A DNA stretch of 64,000 nucleotides from Spodoptera frugiperda (GCF_023101765.2 NC_064217.1:11071788-11135787), one strand, 5' to 3'. Positions 30,669 to 41,966 are shown, numbered from the stretch's first letter. Notes: generated by a model from the letters alone, not told the origin. Translations and numbers: made by a program.

Positions 30669-32879
30669 AGCCTTTTAATTGCATTAAATATCAATTTTGT
30701 ATGCACATATTATGTTAGTCACTACGATCTTCTCCATAACTACAATTCTGGTACGCATATAACGTATTTTAACCCCTTTTCTTCATTAACCAATAAGGAC
30801 AAACTGACAGATGGAAAGTATTGAAAATATTATCTGATTTAGTAACAACCCAAAGAACTCAATATAAAATAGCAAGGACCTTGGTTTTCTATCAGGTCTT
30901 CGTTAACACGTTAACCACCACATCGATCAAGGGTGAGTGGTGGCAGACGCTTAGCAAAGGATTAACCTTCAACAGTTTTCTTTCGGCAGTTAATGCCTTA
31001 ATAAACCCTGTATTACTACGTTACTAATTACAATAACTGATTAAGAGTGGTCTATAAACATTTAACTACCTATATATATGTTATAATAAGCTATGTTCCT
31101 ATATATATACAATTTATCATATCTCTCTGAGTTTGTTTCAGCATTTCTTCTCAGAGTAGCCCGATAGGAAATGCCGGCCTCATCTAGTTATTTAAGACAC
31201 TGACGTATAAAACAGTTACATTGTCACCTAATTGCACAAATAAATATCATTTATCATCTTCAATACAACAACTCATCTTCATTCAAATCCGAATTTATTT
31301 CATACTATATCAACCTGATTCGTACATTTAGCAATGAATCAGTTGTATTCGTTGGATCTGGCATCAATCGAGCTGAGGTCACGTATTGAATGCATGCCAG
31401 CCCGTGGCCACCTTTGTCCGCCACTCTCTCTCATGAAAATGGCTTTAGAATAACGTAGTTGCTTGCACCTAGCTTTTGTTATACGTTTTTATGTATTAAT
31501 TTCACGTTAACAGTTATTTCAACATTAATAACCTTTTGATGTATGCTATATTGCGATCTTATGATTGTATACGATGAAGTTATATTTGATTTCTTTTACC
31601 TCACAGATATTCAGATAAAATAAGTGTTCAAATATAAGCAAAACAAAAGATTTGAAATTGAGAGTTTCCATACACAAGAATGGCCCCATAAACAATCGAA
31701 AAACATCCCAGCAACCCTTAATAGGCCTCTATATTTCAAGCAACCCCATAAATAATATATCAGCGTGCACACAAACGCACAGAATACCTTTACGTAGCAC
31801 ACAGCCACGCGACACCACGTAGCGAGACATGTTACTAAAATTAACATTCTTCTACGCGAGAGCGACACGATTTCATATTATGAAAACATAGTATAACATC
31901 ATTATGTACCCAACTGCGTCTGTGTTGCTATCACTGGCGTATTTTTATTTAAACGCCGATAGATGGCGTTGTACGCACAAGGGTCGTGTTGCAACGTAAT
32001 GTAAATCCTATTTGCAGTCGTTTGGGGCGTAAAATTATGGAGGGATCAAAGTTTGGGCGCGTGGGGGACCGAGTCGAGGGCTGTTGCACAGTCGAGGGTG
32101 AAACTACCAAGGAAGCCAATTTCGAAATTCATAGACACAACACACAACTGTTGTTTGGTTTTTTATACAGAGGCTACAAAGGATTCTGTTTTGTGATCCG
32201 TTTGTAGGATTTTAATCTATCGCATATTTTGGTGTCGTTCTGTTTGTCGTACATATATTTCATAGTGCTGTATGCGAATTTGTGTATATCATGTTGATTT
32301 ACTAATCTAACAATATTGGTTCTCTTTCAACTTCAATGACATAAGATGAAAATCTAAACCGAACAGATCTCTATAGAATAGTCATAACGATCATGAAAAG
32401 ATTTCTCTAGTTACTCCTTAGCTAGGATCTCCTCCATAATCAACAAGACGATGACGTGTCGTAGTCTTGTACATACAATGATTTTAAAGGAGCGACATTA
32501 GTAACAAAACTTGAGACATAGTCTAACATCACAACATAAATTATACTCAAGGAAAGACGAAGGTTTATATTTCATCCAAACTAATTACAACAATCATTAG
32601 AGCTCGACACTCGACAGTAACCTCTAATCACAGCTCACCACCTAGAACACGAGGTACACAACAAACAAACACAAAACCTTCAATAGAACAAAGATTCATA
32701 ATTTCCAACGCCATTCCATTCGTCAGTGGGTGATGCTGACGTCATCGTGTGACGTCACTGTCTGCCTGCCCACACCACTACACATGTATATTTATAACAA
32801 ACTTTACCGACCTATATTTTATTTACTATTCCCATTATATACTGCCGCTATATAAAGAAAATGGTTTCTAAAACATACA
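30669..32879. other. No gene seen
   Basis: Frames of 68-85 codons at 30821-31027 (+), 31611-31868 (-) and 31986-32207 (+) lack motifs, splice context or family resemblance. A mildly CpG-rich patch at 31940-32100 (AACGCCGATAGATGGCG, GGGCGCGTGGGGGACC) could be regulatory. Confidence 0.5.
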
Positions 32880-33076
32880 TCTATACTAATGTTATAAAGC
32901 TGAAGTGTTTGTTTGTTTGTTTGAACGCGCTAATCTCCAGAACTACTGGTCCCATTTCAATCATTCTTTTTGTGTTGAATAGTGCATTTATCGAGGAAGG
33001 CTATAGGCTATAAAACATCACGCTATGACCAATAGGAGCCAAGCAGAGCGGGTGAAACCGCGCGAAAGTAGCTAGT
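32880..33076 (+). mobile_element. Helitron-like non-autonomous element
   Basis: It starts TCTATACTAATGTTATAAAG, has GTTTGTTTGAACGCGCTAAT, TGCATTTATCGAGGAAGGCT, AACATCACGCTATGACCAAT, GGTGAAACCGCGCG and the AGCTAGT end. Complete by comparison with 26425-26637. Confidence 0.75.
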
Positions 33077-33398
33077 TCGCTATAACCTCGAAGTACACAT
33101 TTTATTTTGGGCGCAGATTTTCCTACTTTGTTTAGGAAGAATAATTCGCAGTCATTATTCATAAATACGCCTTTTATTCATGTTTGTACACTCATGTGTT
33201 TCATGTAGCATAAAAGAAACGCCGTTTTAAAAGTAACATGGATCTTTGTTATACAAAATTTCAAACGTATGATCCTTGTCAGGTCACGCAGAATTGTAAA
33301 GCTAGTTCATTAGTTTTACTTGTAGTTAATTACGTACATAATCACGTAAACTGGTAAATTAGAACTTCACCATTTTCTAAAATATCTCTTTATGTGTA

Positions 33399-33695
33399 AC
33401 ATCAACAGCCTATAAGCCACTGCTGACTAAAGGTCTCTTCCCACACGGACAAGGTTTGAGCATTAATCACCACGCTTGCTCAATGCGGGTTGGCGATTTC
33501 ATACTTATTATTAGAAATTATAAGCCCAGGTTTCCTCACGATGTTTTCCTTCACCGTTTGTCAGTGGTGTCAAAATAATCTTAGAAAGTACATATAACTC
33601 TGAAAAAGTCACATTGGTACTTGCCATTGGTAGGTTTCGAACCCGCACTCTTATGCATAAGAAGCGGTTTAAACCTCCGGGCTATCACGACGTCA
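33399..33695 (-). repeat. tRNA-derived SINE (family B), near full length
   Basis: Read on the - strand it starts with a tRNA-like head: an A-box-like GATAGCCCGGAGGTTT (33671-33686) and a B-box-like GCGGGTTCGAAACC (33632-33645). The body follows with AACGGTGAAGGAAAACATCG, GAGGAAACCTGGGCTTATAA, AATCGCCAACCCGCATTGAG, GTGATTAATGCTCAAACC and AGTGGCTTATAGGCTGTTGA. This layout is familiar from tRNA-derived SINEs of moths. Fragments lie at 10833-10931 and 43915-44055. Confidence 0.8.
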
Positions 33696-34350
33696 TAACG
33701 TTATGTGTATAATAAATACTTATATAGGTATTTTCTCTTTGTTTTCTAGAGATTAGACAATAGGACTCTCGAGTAAAAATGTTTCTTCTATCTTGTGTTC
33801 CAATATCATCCTCACAAACCGCATTTTTCACAGAATCGATACTAAACTCTCTATAGATGTAGACAAGATTGATTAACGTCTGGCAAACGATTAAAAGTTG
33901 AAACAGGTAACTACAGAACTCTCAAATGAGGAAACTTGGAATAAAAATTAAACTTTTCCTATTTCATTCTATGATACAAATCTCAGAACGATTCTGGGTG
34001 AAACCAAATCTTAATCACTTCAAACAAAGATAAAGTTTTATCTAAAACTAAGGTATAATGAAAATATAAACTTAAAAAAAATATGTAACGATATTTTTTT
34101 TATTTCTTTAATATGCAGCTAACACTGATTTAAAACTCAACAAACTCACATACTTCAGATATGAATACCAATAATTATTTTGAGCTAATGACTTATGTAG
34201 GTATAAATAATTATGTCCTTATTTTTACTTAGATTTTGTATTTATCAATGCTAACCATATGAGTCTCTATTTATAATACATGATACTTAACATCGCATCC
34301 AAACAATCCTTTTCAGATGTGTTTTTAAAAAGTTTTTCAAAGGGGAATTT
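33696..34350. other. No gene seen
   Basis: AT-rich, no frame above 60 codons, no recognised repeat. Confidence 0.55.
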
Positions 34351-34492
34351 CTGACGGCCGCGCTAGGGTACCGCATTTGCGCACGCTGCTCATGATGAAG
34401 AGTCCCTCTATGACTCAAAACTAGTAGAGCTTTTCTCCATTAATGCACGTAATTTTTAATTAATTTATTATGTCTCACGATAGTTATTATAA
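34351..34492. mobile_element. MITE, GTGAGACATACTAAATT family (type X)
   Basis: It has GCGCACGCTGCTCATGATGA, AGAGTCCCTCTATGACTC, AAACTAGTAGAGCTTTTCTC and the end TATGTCTCACGATAGTTATT, the inverse of the left end seen at 41154. The left end is replaced by unrelated sequence. Confidence 0.65.
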
Positions 34493-34954
34493 AAATAACG
34501 ACATTCGAGTTTGGAATAAACGCTTAATCTTCGATCCCAACCGTAATTACACGCCAACTCAACCATGAAAGTGTGATTATAAGGGATTGACATAATTCCC
34601 CTTCTTACTTACGCTGAACATTGGTTTTATAAATAGAGCAAATTAAGATTGACGCTAATAATTCGTCAAGTAATGGAATGGAATAAGTTTGACAGGTTTT
34701 CAGAACGTTTCCCTTTGATTACCTTCATACCTGCCTATTTACTAAATGTCCCTTCAGAAAATTGACGATTTCAGCCAAATATATTTTCCTAGAATTTGAT
34801 TTTGTTTCGAAGCAACATTGATTTACAGTTAACATTGTTTGCCGTACTGGGAAAAAAGTGACGTAATGTGATTTGTTGGTGTATTTTCAGGTTGGAAAAT
34901 TCTACTGAAAATTGGTAGAAGCTTTATAATTCTGACAACAATTGAATATTTTAT
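34493..34954. other. No gene seen
   Basis: AT-rich, nothing recognised. Confidence 0.5.
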
Positions 34955-35195
34955 GGTATAAACCGGTATCAGTATACCTGTTCATATATAAGCCGGTAAA
35001 CGAGCAGACGGATCACCTGAAGGTAAGCAATGGACACTCGAAACACCAGAGAAGTTACAAGTGCGTTGCCGGCTTTTTGGGGGTTAGGTTAGGGTTGTTG
35101 GGGAATCGGGGATTGGGAAGATTAGGAAGAGGGGTAATTGGGCCTCCGGTAACCTTACTTACACAACGGAACACAACGCTAGTGTTGTTTATTTT
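34955..35195 (+). repeat. Interspersed repeat C copy
   Basis: It has ATAAGCCGGTAAACGAGCAG, ACGGATCACCTGAAGGTAAG, ACAAGTGCGTTGCCGGC, GAATCGGGGATTGGGAAG, GGGCCTCCGGTAACCTTAC and GAACACAACGCTAGTGTTGT. The 3' part is missing. Frames at 34942-35255 on both strands derive from it. Confidence 0.8.
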
Positions 35196-35611
35196 CTGCA
35201 TTGAATAATTTAGAGCGTGTGTAAAATGCAAAGCCGTCAATAAAAATATTTTCAATTAAATCCTTTAACGGCTTTAGACAATTCAATCAGAACAGCTTCA
35301 TAGAGAAACAAGTACAAATATGAGTCACAGAATTTCAAAATGTAAATTGATAATGATTCACATATTCTCTTGTCTAGGCTCGCTCATAGCATCCATCAAC
35401 TTTCCTCATTTATAAACATGTACTTACTCATCATGGCTACACATCATGATATGCGTAACCGGTATAAATTGACCATTGAACATACGGAAAAATCATACGA
35501 AACGAGATCATGATAGTCTGGCTTTGTATGACTTGATATGTGTTCCTACTTCCTAGTCAATATGTGAACGTATAATGTTCTGTTTCCTAGAATTGTGCAA
35601 TTTTTTTTTTT
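35196..35611. other. No gene seen
   Basis: AT-rich spacer between two copies of repeat C. Confidence 0.5.
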
Positions 35612-35918
35612 TATGGGACTTGCCGGTAATCGAGCAGACGTATTACCTGATGGTAAGCAATCGCCGCCGCCCATGGACACTTGAAACACCAGAGGCTTTA
35701 CAAGTGCGTTACCGGCTTTTTGGGAGTTAGGAATTTAAGGGTTGTTGTTCGGGAATGGGGATGGGGAAGATTGGGAAGGGGGGAATTGGGCCTCCGGTAA
35801 CCTCACTCACACAACGAAACACAACGCAAGCGTTGTTTCACGTCGGTTTTCTGTGAGGCCGTGGTATTACTCCGGTCGAGCCGGCCCATTCGTGCTGAAG
35901 CATGGCTCTCCCACACTT
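35612..35918 (+). repeat. Interspersed repeat C, longest copy
   Basis: The most complete copy in the window: GACTTGCCGGTAATCGAGC, CCTGATGGTAAGCAATCGCC, ACAAGTGCGTTACCGGC, GGAATGGGGATGGGG, GGCCTCCGGTAACCTCACTC, CACAACGCAAGCGTTGTTTC, GTGAGGCCGTGGTATTACTC and GGTCGAGCCGGCCCATTCG. It ends near GCATGGCTCTCCCACAC. The palindrome AACGCAAGCGTT is kept in most copies. Confidence 0.85.
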
Positions 35919-35944
35919 AAAAATTTAATATGAGTTTTCTTTAT

Positions 35945-36150
35945 GTTTAAAATAATCGAAACGAGACCGCGTTCGGCGCTCAGTACCCTTAGTATAAGTT
36001 TGCTTTAAGTTTAACGAAATCGAAACGAGACCGCGTTCGGTGCTCTGATTGGCTGGTTTATTCGAGCCGGCCAATCAGAACGCCGAACGCGCTCTCGTTT
36101 CGATTACTTTACGTAAACGAAACGTAAAGAAAACTCGTACTAAGAGCGTA
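35945..36150. mobile_element. Palindromic CGAAACGAGACCGCG family
   Basis: At 36024-36108 AATCGAAACGAGACCGCGTT and CGGTGCTCTGATTGGCTGG face CCGGCCAATCAGAACGCCG and AACGCGCTCTCGTTTCGATT, a near-perfect hairpin with a loop of under 12 bp. Flanking words CCCTTAGTATAAGTTTGCTT and ACGTAAAGAAAACTCGTACT are also inverted relatives. A partial second unit lies at 35950-36010. A fragment lies at 59665-59765. It has no coding content. Confidence 0.8.
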
Positions 36151-36474
36151 CCCTTAGTACGAGTTGTTCCGTAGAACACGATCACAAAGTTTTAATGATA
36201 TTGCTACAATTTTGAATCATAATTTTCTTTGCTAAAAACAAAATTCTTGTAAGTTGAGATTGCGAATGTTACAAGTAAAATTGAACTTAAGTTTAATGTC
36301 AAGTCTGCCAACATTGGCCACACAACTGTAACTGTTTTTGTGGACTTTGTTAATACCAAAATCACATTGCCTGTTTGTTACGAATGCGTAGTAGTCCAAA
36401 ATCAAATGAAATCACTTTAATGCATCCATAGTGTACAGTGTGGTCTACAATTTTAATACAGTAATATGATTATG

Positions 36475-36597
36475 ATTATATCACAACAAAGTGTAAACGC
36501 TACAAAAATGTTTTGTTTTTATAATTTTAATCGTTTTTGTTTTGGTGTTATTCATGCAACATCAGCCTTAAGCAGTTAATTACAACTACTATTACGT
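36475..36597. repeat. Diverged copy of 51591-51804 interior
   Basis: It shares TTTTATAATTTTAATCGTTT, TTGTTTTGGTGTTATTCATG and TTACAACTACTATTAC with the interior of the TIR element at 51591-51804. The TIRs are not visible here. Confidence 0.55.
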
Positions 36598-36690
36598 TAC
36601 ATTATATCGTCACACCTTTTATACCCGAGGGGTAAGCAGAAGTACTTTTAAGGCACGAATTGCCACTGTACAATGTGCACCCACTTTTTA
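36598..36690 (-). repeat. tRNA-derived SINE (family A), 3' part
   Basis: On the + strand it reads CACACCTTTTATACCCGAGG, GGTAAGCAGAAGTACTTT, CACGAATTGCCACTGTACA and ATGTGCACCCACTTTTTAC, the reverse complement of the family 3' half. Confidence 0.65.
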
Positions 36691-38397
36691 CTTTTTTAAG
36701 TATAGATATATTGTACAGAATAAAACTAAGTAAAATAATACGCAGAGTATGAATTAGTTGGTCGTTGTAGCGCCGAGTGGTCCGCGGTACAGTTACAATC
36801 GCCGGCTTTGTAGGTTGCACCGTTGTTGCATTCGATACACGACACTGCCCGCCTGCTCGCTCACATCACTCGCTAAACTATCACCTCGTATTTTGTCACA
36901 AAAGTTCAGACATATAATAGAGAATATCAAAAACTGATCAAGTGAACGTTAAACTGATTTGCAATTCGTGTTGCAATCACAAGTCTTAGGGATGACTACT
37001 ATAAGCCTTATTTTAAGATGTACTCTATAAATATTCACAAGAATTGAACCCATGATGTTATCGTATAAAACTAAGCTATGATAACTAATGTAAAGATTTG
37101 AAAACCATAGGAGAAATTCATGCTTAATAATTAAATACATAGATATGATTTTCACCCGACAGTTTGTTATTTTAAAAGAGCTATGAAAAGGATAAATGCG
37201 TATCACAAATGCATTGAATCCTCTTTTGTAAAGTATCCTCTTTAGTAAAGCCAATATATCCAAAATATATAAAAAGTAGGTCTATAACCTATCACACAGT
37301 TGTTTCGGCTGCCAACCGTTATACGCCTTTCTCATGCTAACATAAAAAAATCTCATTCGTACATAAGTTGCTAGTTCTCATATTCGTTCTACATTTCTAA
37401 AGATTCAACATTTTAATTACGCTAAGTTTAGTGAACCTAGACAAAGCTTCACCTGGGTCTTTAATTATTTATTTCACATTACAGATTTAAACACTTCTAG
37501 CTTCTACTTTTGTTTTATTAAATTTGTACTTTGTTACTTAATCAATACATACATATTATGGAATTTTCGTCCTCCAACTATACCCATGTCATGCTCAAAA
37601 TGTAACATTGACACTCTAAAACAAATTAAATCTTGCATTAGATAGTACACGTCATTGAAACGTCTATTTTCCTTAGTTATGTAGTTGTATAATGCTAATA
37701 TAAATGTTTACTATACAATATTAAAGATAATAAAATACTTGATGACTATTTTAGGGAACAAGAAACCTTGCTTCGGTAACGTAAAAAATAACCCACTCTA
37801 TTCAAACTATCCAATCCATTCATTTACTTTTGGCGTGAAAGAGTAACAGACATCAATACGTCCTTACTAACTTACACATTTATAATATTATCAGGTTTAA
37901 AGGCAGCTTCTTAAAGGCAGTTTTCTTGATGATAATATTGCCCCAGTATTAACCGACAAGTCACAAAGTCAAATGCGTAGACAGCAGCGCTCACCTTGCA
38001 GGATCAGCCGACACAGTGACCCAGTTCGTCAAGGCTGTGTTATTACCTTACTGAAGTGTATGCTAAAAAACTAGACCATTCATTGTTTACACTCAAACTG
38101 TGTAGTAATTAGGTCAGCTATATTGTTGATGTTTTAGCTAAGTACTCAGATTTTGTTTATTTATTTATTTGTAAAAAACACGCACAATTTTACAGCTTAA
38201 GCCAATACATTATACAGTTAAAGTGACGTTAAACTATTTCATATTATGTAATTATATATTAAAAAGTAATTGTTGTGGTTTGATTATATTTTTCCGTAGA
38301 GAATGATTAGGTTTATAACTTTCTACCTTCTGCCAGACGGCTTCAAACCGCGTTCACGTGGGATAAAAATATCCCATCATCACCTGACTTCTGACTT
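36691..38397. other. No gene seen; mild GC-rich patch
   Basis: A GC-richer patch lies at 36760-36865 (GTAGCGCCGAGTGGTCCGCG). Its AGCGCCGAGTGG looks like an A box but no B box or cloverleaf follows. The 104-codon - strand frame at 36949-37263 has random-looking composition. A (TTTA)n run lies near 38155-38170. Confidence 0.5.
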
Positions 38398-38545
38398 TTT
38401 TTGGCAATAAAGCACACGCACCAGCCCACCTGATGGTAAGTGGTTACCGTGGCCTATGAACGCTTGCAATACTTGGGGCATTACATGCGCTTTGTCGACA
38501 TAAGAAACCTATTTACTCCCTTCTTGAACTACTACATTCTAGAGT
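38398..38545 (+). repeat. Moth interspersed repeat (CACCTGATGGTAAGTGG)
   Basis: It has GCACCAGCCCACCTGATGGT, AAGTGGTTACCGTGGCC, TTGCAATACTTGGGGCATTA and CATGCGCTTTGTCGACATAA. It resembles repeat C in the GGTAAG motif but is otherwise distinct; I recall similar sequence from several moths. Class unknown. Confidence 0.5.
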
Positions 38546-38759
38546 TCATTCCTTGTGCGTCTTCGGAAATTACAAGCGTGTCCATAAAACAGACATATGA
38601 GTAGAAAAGAGTTCAACGAACTTTGAATATAACGTCATGTTAAATGACAAACTATAGAAATTAATAACCATTTTAATCTAATATCTCTAGCTAGATCGAT
38701 CTTTGTTATTGACAGAATGTCGATAAAGCTATGTAAAGGTCTTATATTCACTTTATTAA

Positions 38760-39105
38760 CTAGCTACTCCTGCGCACTCACCCGCTTTGCTCGTAACGAT
38801 GGCGTTTCAGCTTATAACCTTTCTGAATAAATACTGAAGGACTATCCCACACAAAAAGGAAGTATTCAAATCGGTACAATGGTTTATAAAGAGACAGAGA
38901 GGTGAGTTACATTCGTATGTGTATAATTTATATAAGCCACTGCTCGGCTCCTATTGGTCATAGAGTAATATTTTATAGCCACTATAATAGCCTTCCTCAA
39001 TAGATGCACATTCCAACACAAAAAGAATTTTCAAATCGTGCCTGTTAGTCCGGAGATTAGCACGTTTAAACAAACAAACTCTTCAGCTTTATATAATAAG
39101 TTGCA
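38760..39105 (-). mobile_element. Two adjacent Helitron-like copies
   Basis: At 38760-38900 ACTAGCTACTCCTGCGCAC, CACCCGCTTTGCTCGTAACG and CCACACAAAAAGGAAG mark one diverged copy. At 38938-39105 TGCTCGGCTCCTATTGGTCA, CTTCCTCAATAGATGCACAT, GTCCGGAGATTAGCACG and ACTCTTCAGCTTTATATAAT mark a second. Both are antisense and both are decayed at one end. Confidence 0.65.
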
Positions 39106-39512
39106 TAAATTTATATTATAGCAGTATATAAGTATAAGATTTCAGTCGAAAGTAAATCTTTCAATAGAACTAAAGCCTGAAAGTTATGAATTTCAGACGA
39201 AAGCAAATCTTTTCTCCTTCAGATTTTCTTAAGAAATTGAAACTAATGCTTTAAATGTTTTCATTTCAAATAATCTCGACAAAGTCTTTCCAATAAAACG
39301 AGGAACTATAAAGTAAACGTTTACTTTATTAAGTAATTGACTTCCAACTTGAAGTTTAATATCACCGGCTGGTCTGTTTATTTAATTTGTTACCGTGCAG
39401 CGGATGGCCAGATTGCAGCGCGCTACGTGCAATCAAAGTGATGGAAATCTTTTCTCTTGTTTATTAGACAAGGATTTTATATAATCTTCGTATATATCGT
39501 ATGTAAAAAATA
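39106..39512. other. No gene seen
   Basis: AT-rich. The phrases GAAAGTAAATCTTTCAATAG and GAAAGCAAATCTTTTCTCC at about 39148 and 39199 suggest a local duplication. No gene. Confidence 0.45.
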
Positions 39513-39585
39513 TAATGTCACGCCTTTAATCCCCGAAGGGGTTGGCAGAGGTGCACATTCATGCACATCTTCGGATAGTCATTGG
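39513..39585 (-). repeat. tRNA-derived SINE (family A), 3' fragment
   Basis: On the + strand it reads ATGTCACGCCTTTAATCCCC, GAAGGGGTTGGCAGAGGTGC and ACATTCATGCACATC, the reverse complement of the family 3' end. Confidence 0.65.
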
Positions 39586-39825
39586 TAAATTGGGACTTAC
39601 CTATTCTATAATTTGTTAAAGACTTAAACAGAATGGATGAATCTGGGGAAGAGATGGATAATTCATTTTTTATGATTAATCATGTCCTGCATTCAATAAC
39701 ATGAACTATTTATTGTCCTTAAGGTTATTATCTGTCTCAGCGTTGTGTGTCGCAAAATGTTGCTCATAATCATTAATTTAGTATGTCTCATGAAAGTTAT
39801 AATAAAATTATCCTATTTTTAAAGG

Positions 39826-39970
39826 GAGAAAATCGTCCATTGACATCTCCCTTGGGCATTTTAGAGGGAGTGTCAGACTCTTACTGACTAAAAACCAACC
39901 CGTTCCTACTCCTGCTTTTCAAGCCGGAGCCCCGGTTAACTCTAGCTAAGCTAGATAGTCCACAGCTCAA
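39826..39970 (-). repeat. R1-type LINE/SINE 3' tail copy
   Basis: On the - strand it has GAGCTGTGGACTATCTAGC, ACCGGGGCTCCGGCTTG, AAAAGCAGGAGTAGGAACGG, TTTTTAGTCAGTAAGAGTC and TGACACTCCC. The last part of the tail is scrambled. Confidence 0.75.
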
Positions 39971-40287
39971 TAAAACTATCCCTAGAAGTAATAACAAACG
40001 CTGTTATGCAAATGGCGGTGTAATATTACGTTTTAAAATTTCCCTAACACCTCTAATTCGTTCGTTCGCTGCATACAATAGTTTTTACACATGCCTGCAA
40101 GGTTGGTGGAGTTCATTCTATTATTAGCCGGCCATATTATTGGCTGTGTTGCAAAAACACTGAATATTTATATTTCCTCCTCGCGCCGGGAATGCAAACA
40201 ATACTACAAACTACAAAGTAATACTCGGTCTCTGCCATTTTAATGATGAATGACTACAATCATACATGTTGTGGAAAATACACTAAG
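39971..40287. other. No gene seen
   Basis: Unique-looking DNA with TCCTCGCGCCGGGAATGC near 40180; no frame or repeat. Confidence 0.45.
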
Positions 40288-40655
40288 GAAGGGGTATGCA
40301 GAGGTGAGAGGTGCATGCTACGGCACGTTCACCATTAGTCCCATGTAATAGGTGGTAAACCTATTGCCATATTCCGGGCACATTTCCAGATTCCGTGCTA
40401 CTATTGAGATGTTTTGGAAGAAACGAAAAAAGCCCAGCGATGCTTTGTCCGACCCGGTGTTATAAGTCCCATATGTAAAAGGTGGTGAACCTATTGCCAT
40501 ATATTGTGGACACAATTCCAGGCTCCATGCAACTACTGATAATTTTTCGAAAAAAGGTAAAAAAAATCCCAATTATACTATGTCCGAACACGTGAATCGA
40601 ACCCAAGACCCCTTGTCGTCGTACTTGCGACCACTCGACCAACGAAGACTGCCTC
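40288..40655 (-). repeat. tRNA-derived SINE (family A) with head and internal duplication
   Basis: On the - strand the head reads GAGGCAGTCTTCGTTGGTCG, AGTGGTCGCAAGTACGAC, then GGGGTCTTGGGTTCGATTCA. TTGGTCGAGTGG (40631-40642) fits an A box and GGGTTCGATTC a B box of a Ser/Leu-like tRNA-derived promoter. The body unit (TTCCAGnnTCCnTGC, ACTAnTGA, TTTTCGAAAAA, ATTGCCATAT, GTGnTAAACCTATTG) occurs twice, at about 40335-40455 and 40460-40590, so the copy has an internal tandem duplication. Three - strand frames of 60-87 codons at 40318-40841 are read out of it and are not genes. Confidence 0.8.
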
Positions 40656-41153
40656 GTTAATTACACATATTAATTGAATTATCATCTCTTTGTTTATAGA
40701 AAAGAGTGGTCTAAAATGCATAATAACATTTACTTCATCAATTCTATTTCTCTTTCTAATCGTCACAATGGAATAAATAACAAATACACTCCGAAATCTA
40801 GACCAAAAATCCAAGTCGAATAACTTTTCAAACAAAACCATCCACTTTTATATTCTGTGTTTGCAGCTAAAAAATTGTTAGCTTTACCAAACTACGTTGT
40901 GGTCGACGTCAAATCTTAACCGTGCTAGCGAATTTTAAAACATTATTCCTGTACTAACTGACTTTAGTCTAAAATTATATTAAAAATCGTCGTTTTTCTT
41001 AGCGTCAGACTCCGTGTTGTTTTAGCAAAACGAATGCTGTTTCAAATAAACAACATTAACCTACTTCATTACTACGTCTACACCCACAATTGACCTTTGA
41101 ATTCGCGTTAATGCATAGTAATATTATTGACTCATCATATTCATCGTCAATTT
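40656..41153. other. No gene seen
   Basis: AT-rich, nothing recognised. Confidence 0.5.
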
Positions 41154-41325
41154 TTATAATAACTATCGTGAGACATACTAAATTAACTAAAAATCAGACG
41201 CGGCGACGTCGCGCAGCCTACTGCCTGGCAGTCTGCGCACGCTGCTCATGATGAAGAGTCCCTCTGTGACTCGAAACTAGTAGAGCTTTTCTATTAATGT
41301 TCAGGAGTAAACCGTGATTTTTAAT
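41154..41325. mobile_element. MITE, GTGAGACATACTAAATT family (type X)
   Basis: The left end is ATTTTTATAATAACTATCGT followed by GAGACATACTAAATTAAC. The middle is GCGCACGCTGCTCATGATGA and CCCTCTGTGACTCGAAACTA. The right part is GTAAACCGTGATTTTTAATT. It forms the first half of the tandem unit with 41640-42110. Confidence 0.65.
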
Positions 41326-41470
41326 TAATTCATCGTTTCATACTGATGCTCTTCATCCGTTATATTATTTTTGCATTTTGATCAATCTTTAAATTATTGA
41401 ATGTATTTTTGTACAATTTTCCTCAATATATTTTAAGAACTGAGCACGTAAAAATCTCAAAAACAAAAAC

Positions 41471-41599
41471 ATGGCGTATCGACTGCTACCTGCGATCCTC
41501 GCTGCCATAAATAAATATCGACGCAGAGGGTTACCGGCCTCCTTTTGGATACTCAATCGACTGGAAGCTGAAACACATGAACAAAGTACTCGCGTTTAA
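41471..41599 (+). CDS. Conserved 42-codon small ORF, copy 1
   Basis: ATG at 41471 lies in a favourable insect context (AAAACATGG) and the frame runs to TAA at 41597-41599. The peptide begins MAYRLLPAILAAINKYRRRG, continues LPASFWILNRLEAET and ends STRV: a short hydrophobic run, a basic KYRRR patch and an acidic stretch. Copy 2 at 41967-42095 keeps the same start and stop with two nucleotide changes (codon 8 GCG to GAG, Ala to Glu; codon 41 CGC to CGT, silent). I do not recognise it. It may be a transposon remnant or chance, so it is listed tentatively. Confidence 0.25.
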   Translation: MAYRLLPAILAAINKYRRRGLPASFWILNRLEAETHEQSTRV

Positions 41600-41639
41600 T
41601 TCCATACAATGAAATAGAATTCTTTGACATTTATGACTT

Positions 41640-41800
41640 TAACTGAAAATCACAGTTTCGAGTCACAAAGGGACTCATCAAACGCGGCGTTGCACAGCCT
41701 ACTGCCTACTGGCAATCTGCGCACGCTGCTCATGATGAAGAGTCCCTCTGTGACTCGAAACTAGTAGAGCTTTTCTCCATTAATTTTACGTGAGTAAACC
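41640..41800. mobile_element. MITE type X portion of tandem unit 2
   Basis: It has GAAAATCACAGTTTCGAGTC, ACAAAGGGACTCATCAAACG, GCGCACGCTGCTCATGATGA, GAGTCCCTCTGTGACTCGAA and GTGAGTAAACCATGATTTTG. GTTTCGAGTCACAAAGGGAC and GTCCCTCTGTGACTCGAAAC are inverted around the GC-rich core. It retains about 28 bp missing from unit 1. Confidence 0.65.
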
Positions 41801-41966
41801 ATGATTTTGAGTTAATTGATCGTCAATCTCCATACTGAATCTTTTCATTCGTTACATTTTTGGGGTATTGATCAATCCTTCAATTATTCAATATATTTTT
41901 GTACCATTTTCCTCAATATATATTAAGAACTGATCACATAATATACTCACACATAAAAACAAAAAC

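Noticed and set aside
33632..33686. tRNA gene suggested by GGTTCGAAAC and A-box-like sequence
   Set aside because: The acceptor and anticodon stems do not pair and the rest of the sequence is a known type of moth SINE body, so it is a SINE head.
36760..36850. A-box-like AGCGCCGAGTGG suggesting a tRNA gene
   Set aside because: No B box at the right spacing and no cloverleaf pairing found.
36949..37263. 104-codon - strand frame
   Set aside because: Composition is I, L, Y, S and K as expected of AT-rich DNA; no family resemblance or flanking splice sites.
40460..40841. - strand frames of 60-87 codons
   Set aside because: They lie within or start from the family A SINE and reflect its GC-richer sequence.
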